DNA of 5,961 bases from an uncultured Clostridia bacterium (GTDB lineage Bacteria; Bacillota; Clostridia; Oscillospirales; CAG-272), in contig CAJGEA010000124.1 of the NCBI GenBank assembly GCA_904502015.1, positions 1 to 5,961 of the forward strand, written 5' to 3'. Under the pieces are notes generated by a model that ran no database searches, was not told the DNA's origin, and was given only the letters and a program-made list of their open reading frames with translations. The position numbers and the translations under genes were made by a program. Shown in pieces: positions 4,763-5,961 of this stretch; the first letter of the stretch is position 1, and the number at the start of each line of letters is the position of its first letter.

Positions 4763-5395
4763 ATGAAAATTTTGTTTCAGGGCGACAGCGTGACCGATGC
4801 AGGCCGTGACCGCGCCAACTTCCACGATATGGGAGAGGGTTACCCCAAGTATGCCTCGGCTATGATCCGCGATTCCTACCCCAAGTGCGACTTTGAGTTC
4901 GTCAATTTGGGTATCAGCGGCAACCGCACGAAGGATCTCGTTGCCCGTCTCGAGTCGGATTTCATTGAGATCCGGCCCGACATCGTGTCCATTATGATCG
5001 GCGTCAATGACGTGTGGCACCACTACGATTTCATTCGTGAGGAGACCACCGACGACGAGTTTGAGCGCAATATGCGCACCGTTCTCGACGCCATCAAGAC
5101 TCGCACGAGCGCCAAGATCCTCATGCTCCAGCCCCTCCTCCTCGACGTAGAGGATAAGCGTCATATGCGCGAGGAGCTGGTGCGCAAGCAGGCCATCTTC
5201 AAGCGTTTGGCCGACGAGTACGCTATTGCCTACGTGCCTACCGACGAGCTGCTCCGCGCCGAAACAGACGAAGCACCCACCTACTACGCCGCCGACGGCG
5301 TACACCCCACCGCTGACGGCGCGTGCTACATCGCCGAGCGGTACCTCGCCGCCATCTCCCCCGTGATCGAATCCCTGATCGCAGACGGCGAGTGA
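4763..5395 (+). CDS. SGNH/GDSL-family hydrolase (esterase-like)
   Basis: A 210-residue serine hydrolase of the SGNH superfamily, cytosolic because no signal peptide is seen. All four signature blocks are present: GDSVTD (7-12, nucleophile Ser9), NLGISGN (48-54, oxyanion-hole Gly50), GVND (80-83, Asn82) and DGVHPT (178-183, Asp178 and His181). Length is normal for a single-domain member. The family includes esterases, acetyl-xylan or carbohydrate esterases, lysophospholipases and thioesterases, and the substrate cannot be decided from these motifs. An AAGGAAAGG site lies about 12 bases before the ATG, slightly farther than usual. The gene sits 42 bases after pduL and 46 before the Fe-S scaffold gene, all on one strand with no terminator between, so co-transcription is likely. 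Whether the operon implies a metabolic link, for example removing acetyl groups to feed acetate metabolism, is speculation. Confidence 0.92.
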   Translation: MKILFQGDSVTDAGRDRANFHDMGEGYPKYASAMIRDSYPKCDFEFVNLGISGNRTKDLVARLESDFIEIRPDIVSIMIGVNDVWHHYDFIREETTDDEFERNMRTVLDAIKTRTSAKILMLQPLLLDVEDKRHMREELVRKQAIFKRLADEYAIAYVPTDELLRAETDEAPTYYAADGVHPTADGACYIAERYLAAISPVIESLIADGE

Positions 5396-5441
5396 TCCCC
5401 CTATCGTTCTCTCAAGCAAATTATATAAAGGAGATAAAACA

Positions 5442-5961
5442 ATGAGCAACGAGTTCAATTGCGAGTACGCAATGAGCCAAGAGGTTCAGCACATGTGTAC
5501 CGTAGCCCAGGGCCCCAATCACGGTCCCGCTCCCCTGCCTGAGGAGGGCAAATGGATTCAGGCAAAGCAGATCAGCGACATCTCTGCCTACACCCACGGT
5601 GTGGGATGGTGCGCACCCCAGCAGGGCGCGTGCAAGCTGTCCCTGAACGTCAAGAACGGTATCATCGAGGAGGCCCTCGTTGAGACCATCGGTTGCTCGG
5701 GTATGACCCACTCTGCCGCTATGGCCGCAGAGATCCTGCCCGGCAAGACCCTTCTGGAGGCTCTGAACACCGACCTGGTGTGCGATGCCATCAACACCGC
5801 TATGCGCGAGCTGTTCCTGCAGATCGTGTACGGCCGCAGCCAGTCTGCCTTCTCTGAGGGCGGTCTCGTCATCGGCGCGGGCATGGAGGACCTCGGTAAG
5901 GGTGAGCGTTCCATGGTTGGTACCATGTACGGCACCAAGGCAAAGGGCGTTCGTTACCTCG
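5442..5961 (+). CDS. NifU/IscU-like iron-sulfur cluster scaffold protein, 3' end cut by the window
   Basis: 173 codons are visible and the frame is open at the window edge. The start is well supported: AAAGGAG (5427-5433) lies eight bases before the ATG. The protein matches the NifU_N/IscU-like scaffold group of Clostridia. Key segments are GVGWCAPQQGACKL (53-66), ETIGCSGMTHSAAMAAEIL (81-99, the counterpart of the GCG...A-S motif of IscU) and the helix around DLVCDAI (111-117). Candidate cluster ligands are Cys57 or Cys64, Cys85 and Cys114. The classical CGD aspartate near the first cysteine is absent, and the cysteine spacing differs from E. coli IscU. The N-terminal 45 residues (with Cys7 and Cys19) precede the scaffold domain. 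My recollection is that this subgroup is about 230 residues long and usually followed by a GGGtGRT-motif protein, which would lie outside the window. Likely third gene of the pduL operon. Confidence 0.83.
   Translation, partial: MSNEFNCEYAMSQEVQHMCTVAQGPNHGPAPLPEEGKWIQAKQISDISAYTHGVGWCAPQQGACKLSLNVKNGIIEEALVETIGCSGMTHSAAMAAEILPGKTLLEALNTDLVCDAINTAMRELFLQIVYGRSQSAFSEGGLVIGAGMEDLGKGERSMVGTMYGTKAKGVRYL

Noticed and set aside
4730..5458. A 242-codon reverse-strand frame opposite the SGNH hydrolase
   Set aside because: Antisense of a gene with all four SGNH blocks; no ribosome binding site or family motif of its own.
5421..5938. Two overlapping reverse-strand frames at the right end
   Set aside because: Both lie opposite the scaffold protein gene, which has a strong ribosome binding site and recognisable NifU-like motifs.

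Overview
The window looks like a chromosomal segment of a Gram-positive anaerobe of class Clostridia (Bacillota), probably an uncultured gut commensal. This is inferred from strong AAGGAG-type ribosome binding sites, extended -10 sigma-A promoters, a TepA-type ClpP homologue, a stand-alone PduL phosphotransacylase, and intergenic spaces filled with short palindromic repeats. The species cannot be named from this sequence alone.

Layout: (1) Positions 1-300 hold no credible gene but a hairpin-rich repeat-like element with a 17-bp direct repeat. (2) 308-1462 (+) encodes a GNAT-superfamily acetyltransferase of the long, Eis-like type. (3) 1463-3220 is an accessory-looking stretch: two AT-rich genes for small envelope proteins, a three-helix membrane protein (1754-2269) and a lipoprotein (2706-3218). 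Each is preceded by the same 5'-to-3' arrangement: a ~75-bp palindromic repeat bounded by CGTAGGGGAG/CTCCCCTACG, then a virtually identical promoter segment with a 10-bp inverted repeat in and around its spacer. In the second unit the palindrome is split by a 165-bp MITE-like insertion flanked by a 7-bp direct repeat. (4) A terminator-like hairpin lies between the lipoprotein gene and the convergent tepA gene (3280-3969, -). (5) From a 175-bp AT-rich divergent intergenic region, a probable operon runs rightwards: pduL (4145-4720), an SGNH/GDSL hydrolase (4763-5395) and a NifU/IscU-like Fe-S scaffold protein (5442 to the window edge, incomplete).

The GC-rich genes (acetyltransferase, tepA, pduL, hydrolase, scaffold) share codon preferences and look like core genome. 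The two small envelope genes differ in composition and carry repeat-associated promoters. No complete new system is demonstrated. The most unusual observation is the duplicated repeat-plus-promoter module in front of two unrelated small envelope genes, with a nested insertion that can be reconstructed from the intact sister copy. Large reverse-strand open frames opposite the GC-rich genes are judged to be compositional shadows.
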